From Bacillus sp. EB600 (GTDB lineage: Bacteria; Bacillota; Bacilli; Bacillales; Cytobacillaceae): a stretch of DNA of 62,373 nucleotides. The stretch covers positions 1 through 62,373 of the forward strand of contig NZ_JAEVLT010000027.1 of assembly GCF_024494385.1 (NCBI RefSeq), in the 5' to 3' direction. Of this stretch, positions 25,532 to 34,397 are shown piece by piece. Position 1 is the stretch's first letter. Every line of letters starts with the position of its first letter. The notes under the pieces are model-generated. The model was given only the letters and a program-made list of their open reading frames with translations, was not told the origin of the DNA and did no database searches. Position numbers and translations under genes: made by a program.

Positions 25532-25909
25532 ATGGATTGTGTTTTTTGCAATATAAAGGATATCGTTGTAGAAAATGATCTTGCCGTTGCTTTTTATGAT
25601 AAATATCCAGTTAACAAGGGCCATTTGCTCTTCATTTCCAAAAGACATGTTGAGCAGTATTTTGATTTAACTGATCAAGAAAAACGCGCGATTGACCAAT
25701 TAGTATTGGCAGGTAAAAAGATACTAGACGAACAATTTCAACCGGACGGATACAATATTGGTATCAACTGTGGTGAAGCAGCTGGTCAAACGATTTTTCA
25801 CGTACATGTTCATCTAATTCCGAGATATAAGGGAGATATGGAAGATCCACGAGGCGGTATTCGGGGGGTTATTCCAAACAAGCGCATGTATGAACAACGT
25901 AGTTTTTAA
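25532..25909 (+). CDS. HIT-family nucleotide hydrolase/transferase
   Basis: A 125-residue HIT protein: zinc-type CVFCNI at the N-terminus, VNKGHLLFISKRHVEQYFDL in the middle, and the catalytic triad HVHVHLIPRYKGD near residue 92 (H-x-H-x-H). Members hydrolyse AMP-linked nucleotides such as Ap4A. ATG 25532 with AGGAAAGGAAG upstream. This short, single-domain form is common in Bacillus in addition to the hit housekeeping gene. Confidence 0.87.
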   Translation: MDCVFCNIKDIVVENDLAVAFYDKYPVNKGHLLFISKRHVEQYFDLTDQEKRAIDQLVLAGKKILDEQFQPDGYNIGINCGEAAGQTIFHVHVHLIPRYKGDMEDPRGGIRGVIPNKRMYEQRSF

Positions 25910-26172
25910 TGATTTAGAGGCAATAGAAAAGACGATTTATTAAATTAGAGCAGTGAGGTGAGAAGGGGTTCACTTGAGAATTCCGATGGAAGCTCTCAAA
26001 TGAACTGCCCATATAGATATCTTTTAAATTTTTAAGTGCACCACTGCTAAAAGCATAAAAATAAGATAAAGATTTTAATTTTTCCGAAATACTCCTTTTT
26101 GCTAGATTAACAAGGATCCCTTTATTCTTGTAACGATTATATCCACCTAAATCAAGTTTAAGTTTTTAAACC
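25910..26172. other. Intergenic region with a dispersed Bacillus repeat
   Basis: No gene seen. The segment around 26099-26140 (TAACAAGGATCCCTTTATTC) resembles 53068-53105 (TTGACAAGAATTCCTTTATT), both followed by CTTG and an A/T-rich tail, so this is a dispersed non-coding repeat. Confidence 0.45.
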
Positions 26173-26209
26173 AAAAAGTCCCCGCCTCTAAAAGAGGTGG
26201 GGACTTTTT
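26173..26209. terminator. Strong rho-independent terminator
   Basis: AAAAAGTCCCCGCCTC and GAGGTGGGGACTTTTT around a short loop. A on the 5' side and T on the 3' side allow use by both the HIT gene side and the minus-strand membrane protein gene. Confidence 0.87.
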
Positions 26210-26260
26210 GACGTTTACGTTTATCAACTATTTTTAAGTAGAAGCCTTGAATTATGGAAG

Positions 26261-26725
26261 TTATAACTTAAGTTGTTTAATGTTTTCTGGATTATTTTTT
26301 TGAAATGTCTTTTTTAAAAGTTTTATTCTCTTTTGGGATTGTATAAAACTAATGAAGCAAAGGACCGACATTGGGGCACAGTACCAAACGAAGATAAATC
26401 CTCCGTTGTAATAAAAAGGAATATAGGCAATTGATACCCCAAATAATACAAACGATAAAATTAAATAAATACCAATGCAGTGATGATAAAAGTTATAGTG
26501 AGTAAAGGTTGTTTTTCCATTTTTCATGAAGGAACTTAAATTTTTATCGGTTCGATAAAACAGAAACAAAGAGATGAGCAGTAAAAATGCATAGATGGGA
26601 AGTGAGTAAAAATAAATGGAAACGCCTAATATGCAGAAGTAGAAACTCAAACAGAAGGCAACTCCCGAAAAAAATAATGGAATTAGAAATTTGTAAGTGT
26701 TTTTATTTCCATCTAATTGATTCAC
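26261..26725 (-). CDS. Four-helix membrane protein of unknown function
   Basis: A 154-residue hydrophobic protein with four predicted membrane segments (about 12-33, 36-53, 80-102 and 108-130) and a basic C-terminus (QSQKRIKLLKKTFQKN). Start GTG 26725 with GAGGGGGAA upstream. No conserved motif recognised. It is followed on its strand by the bidirectional terminator at 26173-26209. Confidence 0.6.
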   Translation of the reverse strand: MNQLDGNKNTYKFLIPLFFSGVAFCLSFYFCILGVSIYFYSLPIYAFLLLISLFLFYRTDKNLSSFMKNGKTTFTHYNFYHHCIGIYLILSFVLFGVSIAYIPFYYNGGFIFVWYCAPMSVLCFISFIQSQKRIKLLKKTFQKNNPENIKQLKL

Positions 26726-27043
26726 ACCATTCCCCCTCGAATTCTTTATTAAACCATTTTATGCAGCAAAAACTGAAAACTAAATTTAAGTCCCCCCTTT
26801 TATTCGCTTTCTTTAATTATTCTATATATGTGAAGAAATTCCTTTTCATTCACCAGCTGAAAAAGCAGTTTGTTAGGCTCCTTTAATCACCATTTTAAAT
26901 TAGAATCGTGCATTTCATCCATGTAACAGCCTGAATTGATATAGACATATTTACATATACTTCACAGAATTGTATCATTTTTAGACACTGCCAGGGAGTA
27001 TAATCTATATATACCCAAAGAAAGTTCTCTTAAATTTTAAGGG
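26726..27043. other. Intergenic region, no gene seen
   Basis: AT-rich, with a TATAAT at 26999-27004 about 40 bp upstream of the next gene but no good -35. Nothing else supported. Confidence 0.4.
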
Positions 27044-27406
27044 GTGATGATCGCTGTGCCAACCATCATTCAAGTAAATAATCAAAGTTTTAAATATCAT
27101 GATCAGCCGCTGGTTGCATTTTTTGAAGAGCCTTTAGAGTCTGTCTATTATGTAAGAAATCCCGAACAGCACATTGAAAAGACATCACCTAAATTATTTC
27201 GGATTAAGAAAAAGGGAGTGGAGTTTGCCATTAAAATGAAGGTTCTGCCAGATTGTATACATTGTGGAAGAACCATGCAAGTTACAAAAGTAGAACCGTA
27301 CATTCATGGAAACTATCGGATCACTTTTCATTGTCAAAATAACCAATGCGGTAAACACATTCAAACCATTTATTATGAAAATGTGCTAAATGAAGAATTT
27401 TGTTAA
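27044..27406 (+). CDS. Hypothetical protein with a zinc-ribbon-like tail
   Basis: A 120-residue protein. The first half is beta-rich (VPTIIQVNNQSFKYHDQPLV), and the second has two cysteine pairs, DCIHCGRTM near 78 and HCQNNQCGKHI near 105, spaced as in a zinc ribbon. Start ATG 27044 with GGGGTG before it. It may bind nucleic acid through the ribbon; I do not recognise the family. Confidence 0.55.
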   Translation: MMIAVPTIIQVNNQSFKYHDQPLVAFFEEPLESVYYVRNPEQHIEKTSPKLFRIKKKGVEFAIKMKVLPDCIHCGRTMQVTKVEPYIHGNYRITFHCQNNQCGKHIQTIYYENVLNEEFC

Positions 27407-27506
27407 CTTTGATAGTTTTAAATCATTTAATTAATATAAAAGGGAAGTAAATACAACCTCATTGAGAGTAGTGAAATTCATTTTTGCTTTTAAGGGGAAG
27501 TAATTT

Positions 27507-27722
27507 TTGAATCTCGAATCACTCCAATCTATTGAATATGAAAGTGCCCTATTGGTCCGGCTTACAACAGCCTATAGCCCTAAATTAGGTGAATTGGATC
27601 ATGATTTTTATTCAGAAACTCTTCAAAACTGGTCGACGTTGGAATTAAAACAATTGGAAGCGAACTTAATTCGTCTAAATAAAGATTTTAAAAAACGAAA
27701 AAATGAAAAACAAGAGATGTGA
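27507..27722 (+). CDS. Small hypothetical protein, 71 residues
   Basis: Start is TTG 27507, six bases after AAGGGGAAG. The sequence is helical and ends in a strongly basic segment (LIRLNKDFKKRKNEKQEM). It lies 100 bp after the zinc-ribbon gene in the same orientation and directly before a palindromic repeat that can act as a terminator. Function not recognised. Confidence 0.5.
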   Translation: MNLESLQSIEYESALLVRLTTAYSPKLGELDHDFYSETLQNWSTLELKQLEANLIRLNKDFKKRKNEKQEM

Positions 27723-27748
27723 AAAAACAAAGGCTTATGACAATGTGT

Positions 27749-27810
27749 CTAAGTAGTTCAGTTTTGGAGTACAAAATGTAAAATAACACTTCAAAACGAA
27801 CTACTTTTTT
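27749..27810 (+). repeat. Palindromic mobile repeat, copy 1 (also terminator-like)
   Basis: Arms AGTAGTTCAGTTTTGGAGT and ACTTCAAAACGAACTACT around an A/T loop, then TTTTTT. Bases 27749-27785 are identical to the reverse complement of 62144-62180 (37 bp). Confidence 0.75.
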
Positions 27811-28094
27811 ATATGCTTTCCACAATATGAATCGTATGCTAATTCGTATAATTTTAAAGAGTAGATTGGAACAAAAAATACGGAGGACTTTAATGAACAA
27901 CAGGCATTTTACGGGTTACCTTTTGAGGTGCAAACATTGCTAATCACATCACATATTTTTTATCACTAATATCAATGCAATTCTCAATGGAATTCTCTAA
28001 GTAAATAACATAAATAAACGCAAAGAAGGGATAGCTTAATGACTATCCCTTAAATTCTCTATTGACTCTCGTTAAATAAATTTGTTGTCTGTTT
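27811..28094. other. Intergenic region with a truncated reading frame
   Basis: A CGGAGGA box at about 27879 precedes a very short frame. A neighbouring frame reads EQQAFYGLPFEVQTLLITSH before a stop, perhaps the remains of a gene. No other feature is supported. Confidence 0.35.
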
Positions 28095-28322
28095 TTATTG
28101 AGTGTCTTCGTTGCTTTTGTACTCCAAAATATCTCCTGGCTGACAATCCAAAGTCTTACATATCGCTTCTAATGTTGAAAAACGAACCGCTTTTGCTTTC
28201 CCATTCTTCAGAATAGAAAGATTCGCCATCGTAATTCCAACCCTCTCCGAAAGCTCCGTTACGCTCATTTTTCGTTTTGCTAACATCACATCAATATTAA
28301 TAATAATTGCCATATCCTCCAC
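28095..28322 (-). CDS. XRE/YozG-type transcriptional regulator
   Basis: A 75-residue Cro/C1-type regulator: MLAKRKMSVTELSERVGITM, then ANLSILKNGKAKAVRFSTLE and LDCQPGDILEY, the short YozG-like form. It lies 1 bp after the DUF2975 membrane gene on the same strand; the pairing of this HTH family with DUF2975 is common in Firmicutes and suggests a membrane-tied regulatory pair. Confidence 0.85.
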   Translation of the reverse strand: MEDMAIIINIDVMLAKRKMSVTELSERVGITMANLSILKNGKAKAVRFSTLEAICKTLDCQPGDILEYKSNEDTQ

Positions 28323-28323
28323 C

Positions 28324-28809
28324 TCAGACCGTCAAATCATTTTCTGATTTTATGTTAATCGCTTCTTGTAGAAGCCGTTGGAGGATAGCAGCAAAAACGG
28401 CAATAACCAACGAAGCAAAAATGATGATGAGTCCCATTAATCCAATAGGAGGGTCAACTTTCTTCGCTATAAAATGAAAGAGTGGCAAACCTAATACATA
28501 CAAACCACTGATTGTAATCGCACAGCACTTTATGTTTTTTAACGCCTTTACAGATAATTCCGAGAACGCTGTGTTCTCGTCAATATATCGTAAAAGGTTG
28601 AACGCCTGATAGAGAGCAAAGTAAAAAGGCACAGCCGCTCCATACATCACAATAAAAATGAAATATTTCATTGGGGCAATATTTGGATACAATTTTGCTG
28701 CTAAATTCGCCATATGGGGCACTAAAAATATACATAAAGCAAGAACTGGGATTCCTATAATAAAAACAGCTATTTTTAAAAAGAGTGTCGTAACTTGAAC
28801 TTGTTTCAT
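28324..28809 (-). CDS. DUF2975 membrane protein
   Basis: A 161-residue protein with four membrane segments (about 8-28, 45-68, 95-118 and 122-145) and the DUF2975 layout, including a YGAAVPFYFALYQAFNLLRYID stretch. Start ATG 28809 after GAGGTG. First gene of a two-gene operon with the XRE regulator. Function unknown; the small HTH partner may be controlled through it. Confidence 0.82.
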   Translation of the reverse strand: MKQVQVTTLFLKIAVFIIGIPVLALCIFLVPHMANLAAKLYPNIAPMKYFIFIVMYGAAVPFYFALYQAFNLLRYIDENTAFSELSVKALKNIKCCAITISGLYVLGLPLFHFIAKKVDPPIGLMGLIIIFASLVIAVFAAILQRLLQEAINIKSENDLTV

Positions 28810-28925
28810 AAAAGCACCTCACTTAATTATATTAAAATTCATTTTAAATTATAATTTATCGATTTACAATAAATTTGTATCGTTTATGATTATATTATTA
28901 TCGTTAATGTAATATCCTTTTTATT

Positions 28926-29129
28926 TTAAGTAAAAAATAAAAAGCATTTCCCATTACAAAGAAATGCTCTACCGGCAATTTTATATCGACTAGGCTTGTA
29001 TTCTAAATCCTCGAATCTTTTTTGGGTTTCACCAAACCATTTAACAATTTCCCTTGATTGCTCCGAAATAACCCAGTAACTTTTTTGGCATTTAAACCTC
29101 TTGTCTCCAAATAAATCATTGCGAATCAC
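28926..29129 (-). CDS. Possible small protein, 67 residues
   Basis: MIRNDLFGDKRFKCQKSYWV, then SEQSREIVKWFGETQKRFED, ends CNGKCFLFFT. Composition looks protein-like but there is no good ribosome site and no recognised family. It could be a chance frame. Confidence 0.3.
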   Translation of the reverse strand: MIRNDLFGDKRFKCQKSYWVISEQSREIVKWFGETQKRFEDLEYKPSRYKIAGRAFLCNGKCFLFFT

Positions 29130-29270
29130 TAAATTTCCGTTTGGATTTTTACAACTATTTTAGCACTTAAATTCGTAAGGCTCTAATGTAAATTTCAGTC
29201 TTACGAATTGGCATCCGGAGTAATATACGAATTATGGATATATATTGGCTATAATACTGATATAACAAGA

Positions 29271-29312
29271 AAAAAGACATACGAAATCATTGACGACTTC
29301 GTATGTCTTTTT
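29271..29312. terminator. Strong hairpin terminator
   Basis: AAAAAGACATACGAA (29271-29285) pairs with TTCGTATGTCTTTTT (29298-29312) over a 12-nt loop. It isolates the yjlC-ndh promoter region from upstream transcription. Confidence 0.8.
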
Positions 29313-29680
29313 AAGTGTTTTTTAATTGTTTGTACCCCAAAAGTGAAATGTGTCACGGTCTTTTTTATTTTTACTTTTTTATCTGGCTCAATCATTTCTG
29401 CAGTATCATCTGGATTGGTCTTTCTAATTATAAGAGAGTCATTCAGGGCTTAAGTGCAGGGCTGTCGTTCTTAACCATCTTGCCGGTTAGCTTAAGATTC
29501 TTCCCAAATGCAATCCAAAATATCTTTTTGTTTAAAGAATTTAAACATAGTGCTAATATTATTTAAGAGAGATATATGAACATCAGAAAACATGTAGGAC
29601 TTAATAAAAGGAACGTAAGGGTATATTACCAAGTAATCTATAAATGGATATTCCGAACATTGGAAAATTGTAAACTATTA
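29313..29680. other. Upstream region of yjlC-ndh
   Basis: No gene supported. Short hydrophobic frames here have no ribosome site. It lies between the terminator and the Rex-type operator. Confidence 0.4.
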
Positions 29681-29696
29681 TGTGTACTTATTCACA
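29681..29696 (+). promoter_or_regulatory. Candidate Rex operator upstream of yjlC-ndh
   Basis: TGTGTACTTATTCACA has the TGTG-N8-CACA spacing of Rex boxes and lies 69 bp upstream of the yjlC start. In B. subtilis the yjlC-ndh operon is repressed by Rex according to the NADH/NAD ratio, which fits the gene order here. Confidence 0.6.
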
Positions 29697-29764
29697 AATT
29701 GACTATTCTTTTTGGAATACTTGCTGCCTACTATTCTTACGGCCAATCGGAAGGGGAATTAGTT

Positions 29765-30172
29765 ATGTTAAATGTAATGGAGAAACAAAAGTCAGAACAA
29801 CTTGAAGTACTTGACCAGCTATTAAAACCAGAGGTTCAGGAATCATTAACCACATTAGTTGAACAACTTCCTAAATTGACTGAGATTGTAAATTTATTAA
29901 CAAAATCCTATGATTTCGTCCAAGCAGTTGCAACTGATGAAGTATTGAAAAATGATACGGTTGGAGCCATAACTGAAATTGTAGAACCTATAAAAGAAAC
30001 AGTAAAAAGTGTTGCTGCGACTGCAATTGAAGCCAAAGATCGTGCTGAGGATAGTAATGAAGTGATCGGTCTCTTTGGACTTTTGAAAATGCTCAAAGAT
30101 CCACAAGCGCAGAAGCTTTTCCGCTTCATCAGCGCCTTTCTTGCAGTTTCCGCAGAACGCTCATCTAAATAA
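29765..30172 (+). CDS. yjlC: DUF1641 protein, YjlC-like
   Basis: A 135-residue helical protein: LEVLDQLLKPEVQESLTTLV, ending FGLLKMLKDPQAQKLFRFIS, the DUF1641 signature. Start ATG 29765 is chosen because GGAAGGGGA lies 7 bp upstream; the longer frame from 29576 covers the operator and lacks a ribosome site. As in B. subtilis it precedes the NADH dehydrogenase gene (39 bp gap), forming the yjlC-ndh operon. Molecular role unknown. Confidence 0.85.
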   Translation: MLNVMEKQKSEQLEVLDQLLKPEVQESLTTLVEQLPKLTEIVNLLTKSYDFVQAVATDEVLKNDTVGAITEIVEPIKETVKSVAATAIEAKDRAEDSNEVIGLFGLLKMLKDPQAQKLFRFISAFLAVSAERSSK

Positions 30173-30211
30173 TTCTTGATTCATTTCATCTATAAGGACG
30201 GGGGAAAAACT

Positions 30212-31390
30212 ATGTCAAAGAACATTGTCATTTTGGGTGCAGGTTATGGTGGATTATTGGCTGCCATAAATGTTCGTAAATATTTAAATAAGGATCAAGC
30301 ACAGGTTACTGTCGTTAATCAGTATCCTACACACCAAATCATTACAGAACTTCATCGTTTAGCAGCAGGAAGTGTTTCCGAACAAGCCGTTGCAATGCCT
30401 TTGAAGAAGCTTTTTAAAGGAAAAGATATTGATCTGAAAATCGCAAAGGTTGAATCATTTTCAGTAGATCAAAAAGAAGTAAAACTTTCAGACGGATCTT
30501 CATTATCCTATGATGCCCTTGTAGTAGCTTTGGGAAGCAAAACAGCATACTTTGGTATTCCAGGATTAGAAGAAAATAGTATGGTCTTAAAATCTGCAGA
30601 TGATGCAAATGATATCCATAAACACATCGAAGATCGTATTCAAGAATATGCAAAAACGAAAAATGAAGCGGATGCAACGATTCTTATTGGCGGCGGCGGC
30701 TTAACCGGCGTTGAGCTGGTTGGTGAAATTGCTGATAAGATGCCTGAACTTACCAGAAGCTATGGCGTAGATCCTAAAGAAGTGAAACTACTTCTAGTAG
30801 AAGCAGGTCCTAAAATTTTACCAGTATTACCAGACCCATTAATTGAACGCGCAACTGCAAGTCTGGAAGCACGTGGTGTTCAATTCTTAACAGGCCTTCC
30901 TGTAACAAAGGTAGAGGGCAATATCATTGATTTAAAAGACGGTCAAAAAATTGTTGCGAATACGTTTGTTTGGACCGGAGGAGTACAAGGCAATCCTTTA
31001 GTAGGTGAATCAGGCCTTGAAGTAAATCGTGGACGTGCAACGGTTAATGAATATTTGCAATCAACTTCACATAAAGACGTATTTGTTGTTGGTGACAGTG
31101 CGATTGTCATTGGTCCAGAGGGGCGTCCATTCCCGCCCACTGCACAACTTGCATGGCAAATGGGTGAACAAACAGGCTACAATGTTTATGCTTACTTGGA
31201 AAACAAATCCTTAAATGAGTTTACTCAAGTAAACTCAGGTACACTAGCAAGTTTAGGACGTAAAGATGGAGTGGCGATCATTGGTGGTAATTCTACTCCA
31301 CTTAAAGGTCTGCCAGCATCATTGATGAAAGAAGCAAGTAATGTTCGTTACTTATCACATATTAAAGCATTGTTCAGCTTGGCTTATTAA
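30212..31390 (+). CDS. ndh: Type II NADH:quinone dehydrogenase (NDH-2)
   Basis: A 392-residue FAD-dependent enzyme with an N-terminal dinucleotide fold NIVILGAGYGGLLAAINVRK, a second one near 155 (ILIGGGGLTGVELVGEIADK), a DGSSLSYDALVVALGS loop, and C-terminal VFVVGDSAIVIGPEGRPFPP, then TAQLAWQMGEQTGYNVYAYL, typical of Bacillus YjlD. It moves electrons from NADH to menaquinone at the membrane without pumping protons. Start ATG 30212 after GACGGGGGA. Complete and followed by a terminator. Confidence 0.93.
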   Translation: MSKNIVILGAGYGGLLAAINVRKYLNKDQAQVTVVNQYPTHQIITELHRLAAGSVSEQAVAMPLKKLFKGKDIDLKIAKVESFSVDQKEVKLSDGSSLSYDALVVALGSKTAYFGIPGLEENSMVLKSADDANDIHKHIEDRIQEYAKTKNEADATILIGGGGLTGVELVGEIADKMPELTRSYGVDPKEVKLLLVEAGPKILPVLPDPLIERATASLEARGVQFLTGLPVTKVEGNIIDLKDGQKIVANTFVWTGGVQGNPLVGESGLEVNRGRATVNEYLQSTSHKDVFVVGDSAIVIGPEGRPFPPTAQLAWQMGEQTGYNVYAYLENKSLNEFTQVNSGTLASLGRKDGVAIIGGNSTPLKGLPASLMKEASNVRYLSHIKALFSLAY

Positions 31391-31486
31391 AGAAATGTTA
31401 GAGTAAAAAGGTATAGTAAGATAGCAATTTACTAGCAATCTATATCTTATTAATTCTATAATATTAATTGGCTTTCTCAAAGTGAA

Positions 31487-31520
31487 CCACAGTGTGTTGT
31501 CAACACTGTGGCTTTTTTTT
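31487..31520 (+). terminator. Terminator after ndh
   Basis: CCACAGTGT (31487-31495) and ACACTGTGG (31503-31511) followed by C and eight T. Confidence 0.88.
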
Positions 31521-31624
31521 ATAAAAAATAAATGGAATGGAGGAATGCACTCCTAATAGTAAAAAGTTTTTTAGTATGGGTGCTAGCCTGCTTTGAACCA
31601 AGATATTTTAATTAATATTATTTT

Positions 31625-31765
31625 GAGAAAGTTCCATTGGATGAAATGCTCATTCTCTACGGGGTTAAATGGACACATCAATACCCGATCATCGACATCA
31701 TTAAGCGGTCGTTAAGTGCAGAAGGGCTTCCTTATTACTGGATTACAGAAGATTTTCTTGTTTAA
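31625..31765 (+). pseudogene. C-terminal gene fragment of unknown origin
   Basis: 46 codons without a start reading EKVPLDEMLILYGVKWTHQY, PIIDIIKRSLSAEGLPYYWI and TEDFLV, TAA. Amino-acid composition is protein-like and the frame upstream is closed by stops, so this looks like the tail of a deleted gene. Family not recognised. Confidence 0.4.
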
Positions 31766-31821
31766 AGGGCATTTTTAATTTGGTAAAAATAGACATTAAA
31801 AGTTCCTTCTAGGGGGATGTT

Positions 31822-32538
31822 ATGAAATTAATAAAGAACATTTCGATTCTTGTGTTTTTAACCATCTTATTAGCTTCATGTAGTAATCAAGTTGTTGAAA
31901 AACATAAGGGTTGTCCTGACGCTATAATTGAATGGGCAGATGTTTTAATGATTAACGGTATTAACTACCAACATCCTATTCCGGATCAACACGATGAAAA
32001 TGTACCACTTTCGCTTAAAAAAGGAAGAAAAATTGGTAAGGTAACTTACAAAATGGCTGATCACGCATGCAAGGATCACAAAATGAAAAATGGTGATGCT
32101 TCATATTTAGAAAAAGGTACTCCTATTTATGATGTAAAGGGATATCCATCAACTTTTATTGTAATGGCGGATGACAAAGTATATGTAGCAGATCGAAATA
32201 AAAAGGTAAAGACAGCTGGTGAAATGTACCCATTGCACGGGTTAGTAAAAAACATTCACATCGAAAGTACAGAAGTCGGTAGACGATTACACACATTGTC
32301 AGCCCCATCAACGAATAAGTTTATACACGAATGGTATCAATTAAAATTAGAAGATTATGATACTTTATATAAAAAGAAGCGTTTTGAAGGCGAACGTGTA
32401 TTTTTAGAAATTGAACTGAACAATGGAGTATCATTTAGACAAGTTTACTGGGCAAATACGAATACCTTTAATGTTGGTGCGGTCGGAAACAATGATATAA
32501 AAGAAACAATTACTAATGAGTTATCGAAAATTAAATAA
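31822..32538 (+). CDS. Lipoprotein of unknown function
   Basis: A 238-residue protein with a lipoprotein signal, MKLIKNISILVFLTILLAS, then C-SNQ (lipobox LASC at residue 20). The mature part is alpha/beta and contains YDVKGYPSTFIVMADDKVYV and EWYQLKLEDYDTLYKKKRF. Start ATG 31822 after AGGGGGATG. It is anchored to the outer face of the membrane. I do not recognise a domain. Confidence 0.75.
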   Translation: MKLIKNISILVFLTILLASCSNQVVEKHKGCPDAIIEWADVLMINGINYQHPIPDQHDENVPLSLKKGRKIGKVTYKMADHACKDHKMKNGDASYLEKGTPIYDVKGYPSTFIVMADDKVYVADRNKKVKTAGEMYPLHGLVKNIHIESTEVGRRLHTLSAPSTNKFIHEWYQLKLEDYDTLYKKKRFEGERVFLEIELNNGVSFRQVYWANTNTFNVGAVGNNDIKETITNELSKIK

Positions 32539-32900
32539 TGTTTGAATGAACGGTGCGTATGTTAAAAATAAGGTTTCCAACATACTGACAGCTTTCCTTA
32601 TTGAAGTAACGGACAGGATAGTGACAAAAAGGGGGATACTGTTGACAGAGAATTCAATTCGAATCGGGGTAAAAAATGGCCTAGCTAGCCGAATAATCTT
32701 TAGCCGCAAAAAATATTAAGCAATAAATGGTATAATTTTTGTCAGAAGTAAGGATGGGCTCAGTCACAACCGAAAAGAATGGAGCGATCAAAAAGATAGT
32801 GCATATGGGGCCGAGGTTTTGTTTAAAACTGTTCGTAAACTGGCAATGGAGAATTAATTTTTAAAAACAAAAAAAGCTGTCAGTAGGGGTCTTTAATTTG
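32539..32900. other. Debris with a promoter-bearing repeat
   Basis: Holds copy 1 of a 56-bp promoter-type repeat (32681-32736) and a short frame ending [31 protein letters not shown] at about 32857, probably the tail of a lost gene. No intact gene. Confidence 0.45.
32681..32736 (+). repeat. 56-bp promoter-bearing repeat, copy 1
   Basis: CTAGCTAGCCGAATAATC ... ATGGTATAAT; matches 43765-43820 at about 50 of 56 positions and ends with the same TATAAT. Confidence 0.65.
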
Positions 32901-33089
32901 TTAAAAGCTTTCTTTCATGAGAGTAAAATTCTTAAGAAGTTCATTTTCATCAATCGATATTCTATCCGTTAAATCTTTCGTTCTCAATACAAACTCTTTA
33001 ACCCCTATAAATTCTGATTCACTAATCAAGTAAAACTGTGTTCCTTTTTTATATCCATTAAACCGCTGTTTTAGTTTATATACCTTCAT
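32901..33089 (-). CDS. Small hypothetical protein, 62 residues
   Basis: MKVYKLKQRFNGYKKGTQFY, LISESEFIGVKEFVLRTKDL, ends LLKNFTLMKESF. Composition and alternation suggest a small beta-rich domain like those that occur in Bacillus as single-gene units. Start ATG 33089 with AGAGGT upstream. Family not recognised. Confidence 0.5.
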   Translation of the reverse strand: MKVYKLKQRFNGYKKGTQFYLISESEFIGVKEFVLRTKDLTDRISIDENELLKNFTLMKESF

Positions 33090-33164
33090 TTAATAACCTC
33101 TAGTGATGAAATATAATGATTATTTATTAGTATAGTGCTATTCTTTAAAACAAGTCTTACTTAC

Positions 33165-33321
33165 AAACTCTTATAACTTTATTTTTTTCTAATTCTTCAT
33201 CAGTAGCAGGAATAGCAGTTGTTCCTTTTTACCTGATGACAATACTCTATTCGCTCATATCTAAATAAATATTATTGTGTACACAAACCTCATACGTCAC
33301 TGCGAAATAATACTTTTTCAT
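33165..33321 (-). pseudogene. Broken small gene
   Basis: ATG 33321 behind AGGGAGT reads MKKYYFAVTYEVCVHNNIYL, DMSE, TAG. A neighbouring frame continues KGTTAIPATDEELEKNKVIR, VCK, TAA. A normal protein of about 55 residues can be rebuilt with an indel. Confidence 0.4.
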
Positions 33322-33560
33322 CGTTCTACTCCCTAAAATTTTTTATTACCCTAATATAACCAATCCTTGTTGAACTTTTCTGCCGCGATAGTAGAATAAA
33401 TATCCAACGTTTCACTTCTATAATTAAGGCAATGATTCCTCTATTAAAGCCAATTTAAGGAGGGGCATTCACCTATCGCACAACAAGAAAAAGCTGCCGT
33501 AACGACAGCTCTGATCTTCAATTCTCCCACCCGTTGGAAAAAGAAGATATTAATCAAATT

Positions 33561-33962
33561 CTACGATTCCGCTGCTAAAGCCTGTGCTTTAGTTAAATGA
33601 ACTGTACCAAATGGATGTTGTGGAGGAGCATATATAGAATAAAGTTTTAAAGGGGTATTACCTGTATTGGTAACATTATGCCAGGTGCCAGCAGGTATCA
33701 TAATAGCAAAATCATCATAAACCTTTTGAACAAAGTTTAAATGATCTTTTCTCTTTCCCATTTGCACAACCCCTTGACCTTGTTCAATCCGTAAGAATTG
33801 GTCAACGTTAGGGTGAATTTCTAAACCGATATCGTCACCAACATTAATACTCATCAATGTAACTTGCAAATGATTTCCTGTCCACAAAGCGGTACGATAG
33901 GTATTGTTATGCTTCGCAGCCACATTTATACAAGCTGGTATAACCTGAATGCAGCCATACAT
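33561..33962 (-). CDS. Cupin-domain protein
   Basis: A 133-residue cupin: LMSINVGDDIGLEIHPNVDQ, FLRIEQGQGVVQMG, and VYDDFAIMIPAGTWHNVTNT, matching the two cupin motifs (G-x5-H-x-H-like and G-x5-P-x-G-x2-H). The family in Bacillus is annotated only as cupin, sometimes sporulation-associated. Start ATG 33962 is the only one available but lacks a strong ribosome site, and relatives have a longer N-terminus, so the 5' end may be lost. Confidence 0.75.
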   Translation of the reverse strand: MYGCIQVIPACINVAAKHNNTYRTALWTGNHLQVTLMSINVGDDIGLEIHPNVDQFLRIEQGQGVVQMGKRKDHLNFVQKVYDDFAIMIPAGTWHNVTNTGNTPLKLYSIYAPPQHPFGTVHLTKAQALAAES

Positions 33963-34085
33963 TTGTTTTAATTACATCAAAAATAAGAGGTACATGATAA
34001 AAAGAAAAAAATCCCTTAAATAAGATCAGCGCAAAGATGGGCCTGGTGAACAAAGTAAATACTGGCCTTTCCAGCTAAGAAGGAT

Positions 34086-34397
34086 CTACCAACTCCACCC
34101 GGGAATCCCTGTAATGAAGAGTGGTGGTATAACTAAATAGAGAACTGCACTTTGGATCATATGGGCGTAAAACACGAGATGGCTCATTAAATCGATAGGT
34201 GATCCTTTGACAACGTATAAAAGAGTGATTCCAGTCAAGAACCTAAATGCTTGTTTACTGGTAAGAGGCTTACTGTTTTTGAACCGATAACGGAATTTTA
34301 CGGTTATCAGAAAATAACCCGCTGTAATGAAAATTAGTGTGGCCAAAAGATACGGGCTCCATAATGCCTGAAAACCAAAAATTGCAAGTCTACCCAT
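34086..34397 (-). pseudogene. ctaG: CtaG (cytochrome c oxidase assembly) N-terminal fragment
   Basis: 103 codons matching the N-terminal third of CtaG: FQALWSPYLLATLIFITAGY, FRFLTGITLLYVVKGSPIDL, MSHLVFYAHMIQSAVLYLVI and PPLFITGIPGW. Full-length CtaG is about 300 residues with seven membrane helices; here the frame stops after GIPGWSW. The downstream sequence does not restore it, so the gene is truncated. A second intact ctaG elsewhere is likely. Confidence 0.78.

Noticed and set aside
29576..29764. Long N-terminal extension of the DUF1641 protein
   Set aside because: The extension would cover the Rex-type operator and has no ribosome site, while ATG 29765 has a good one and matches the usual family length.
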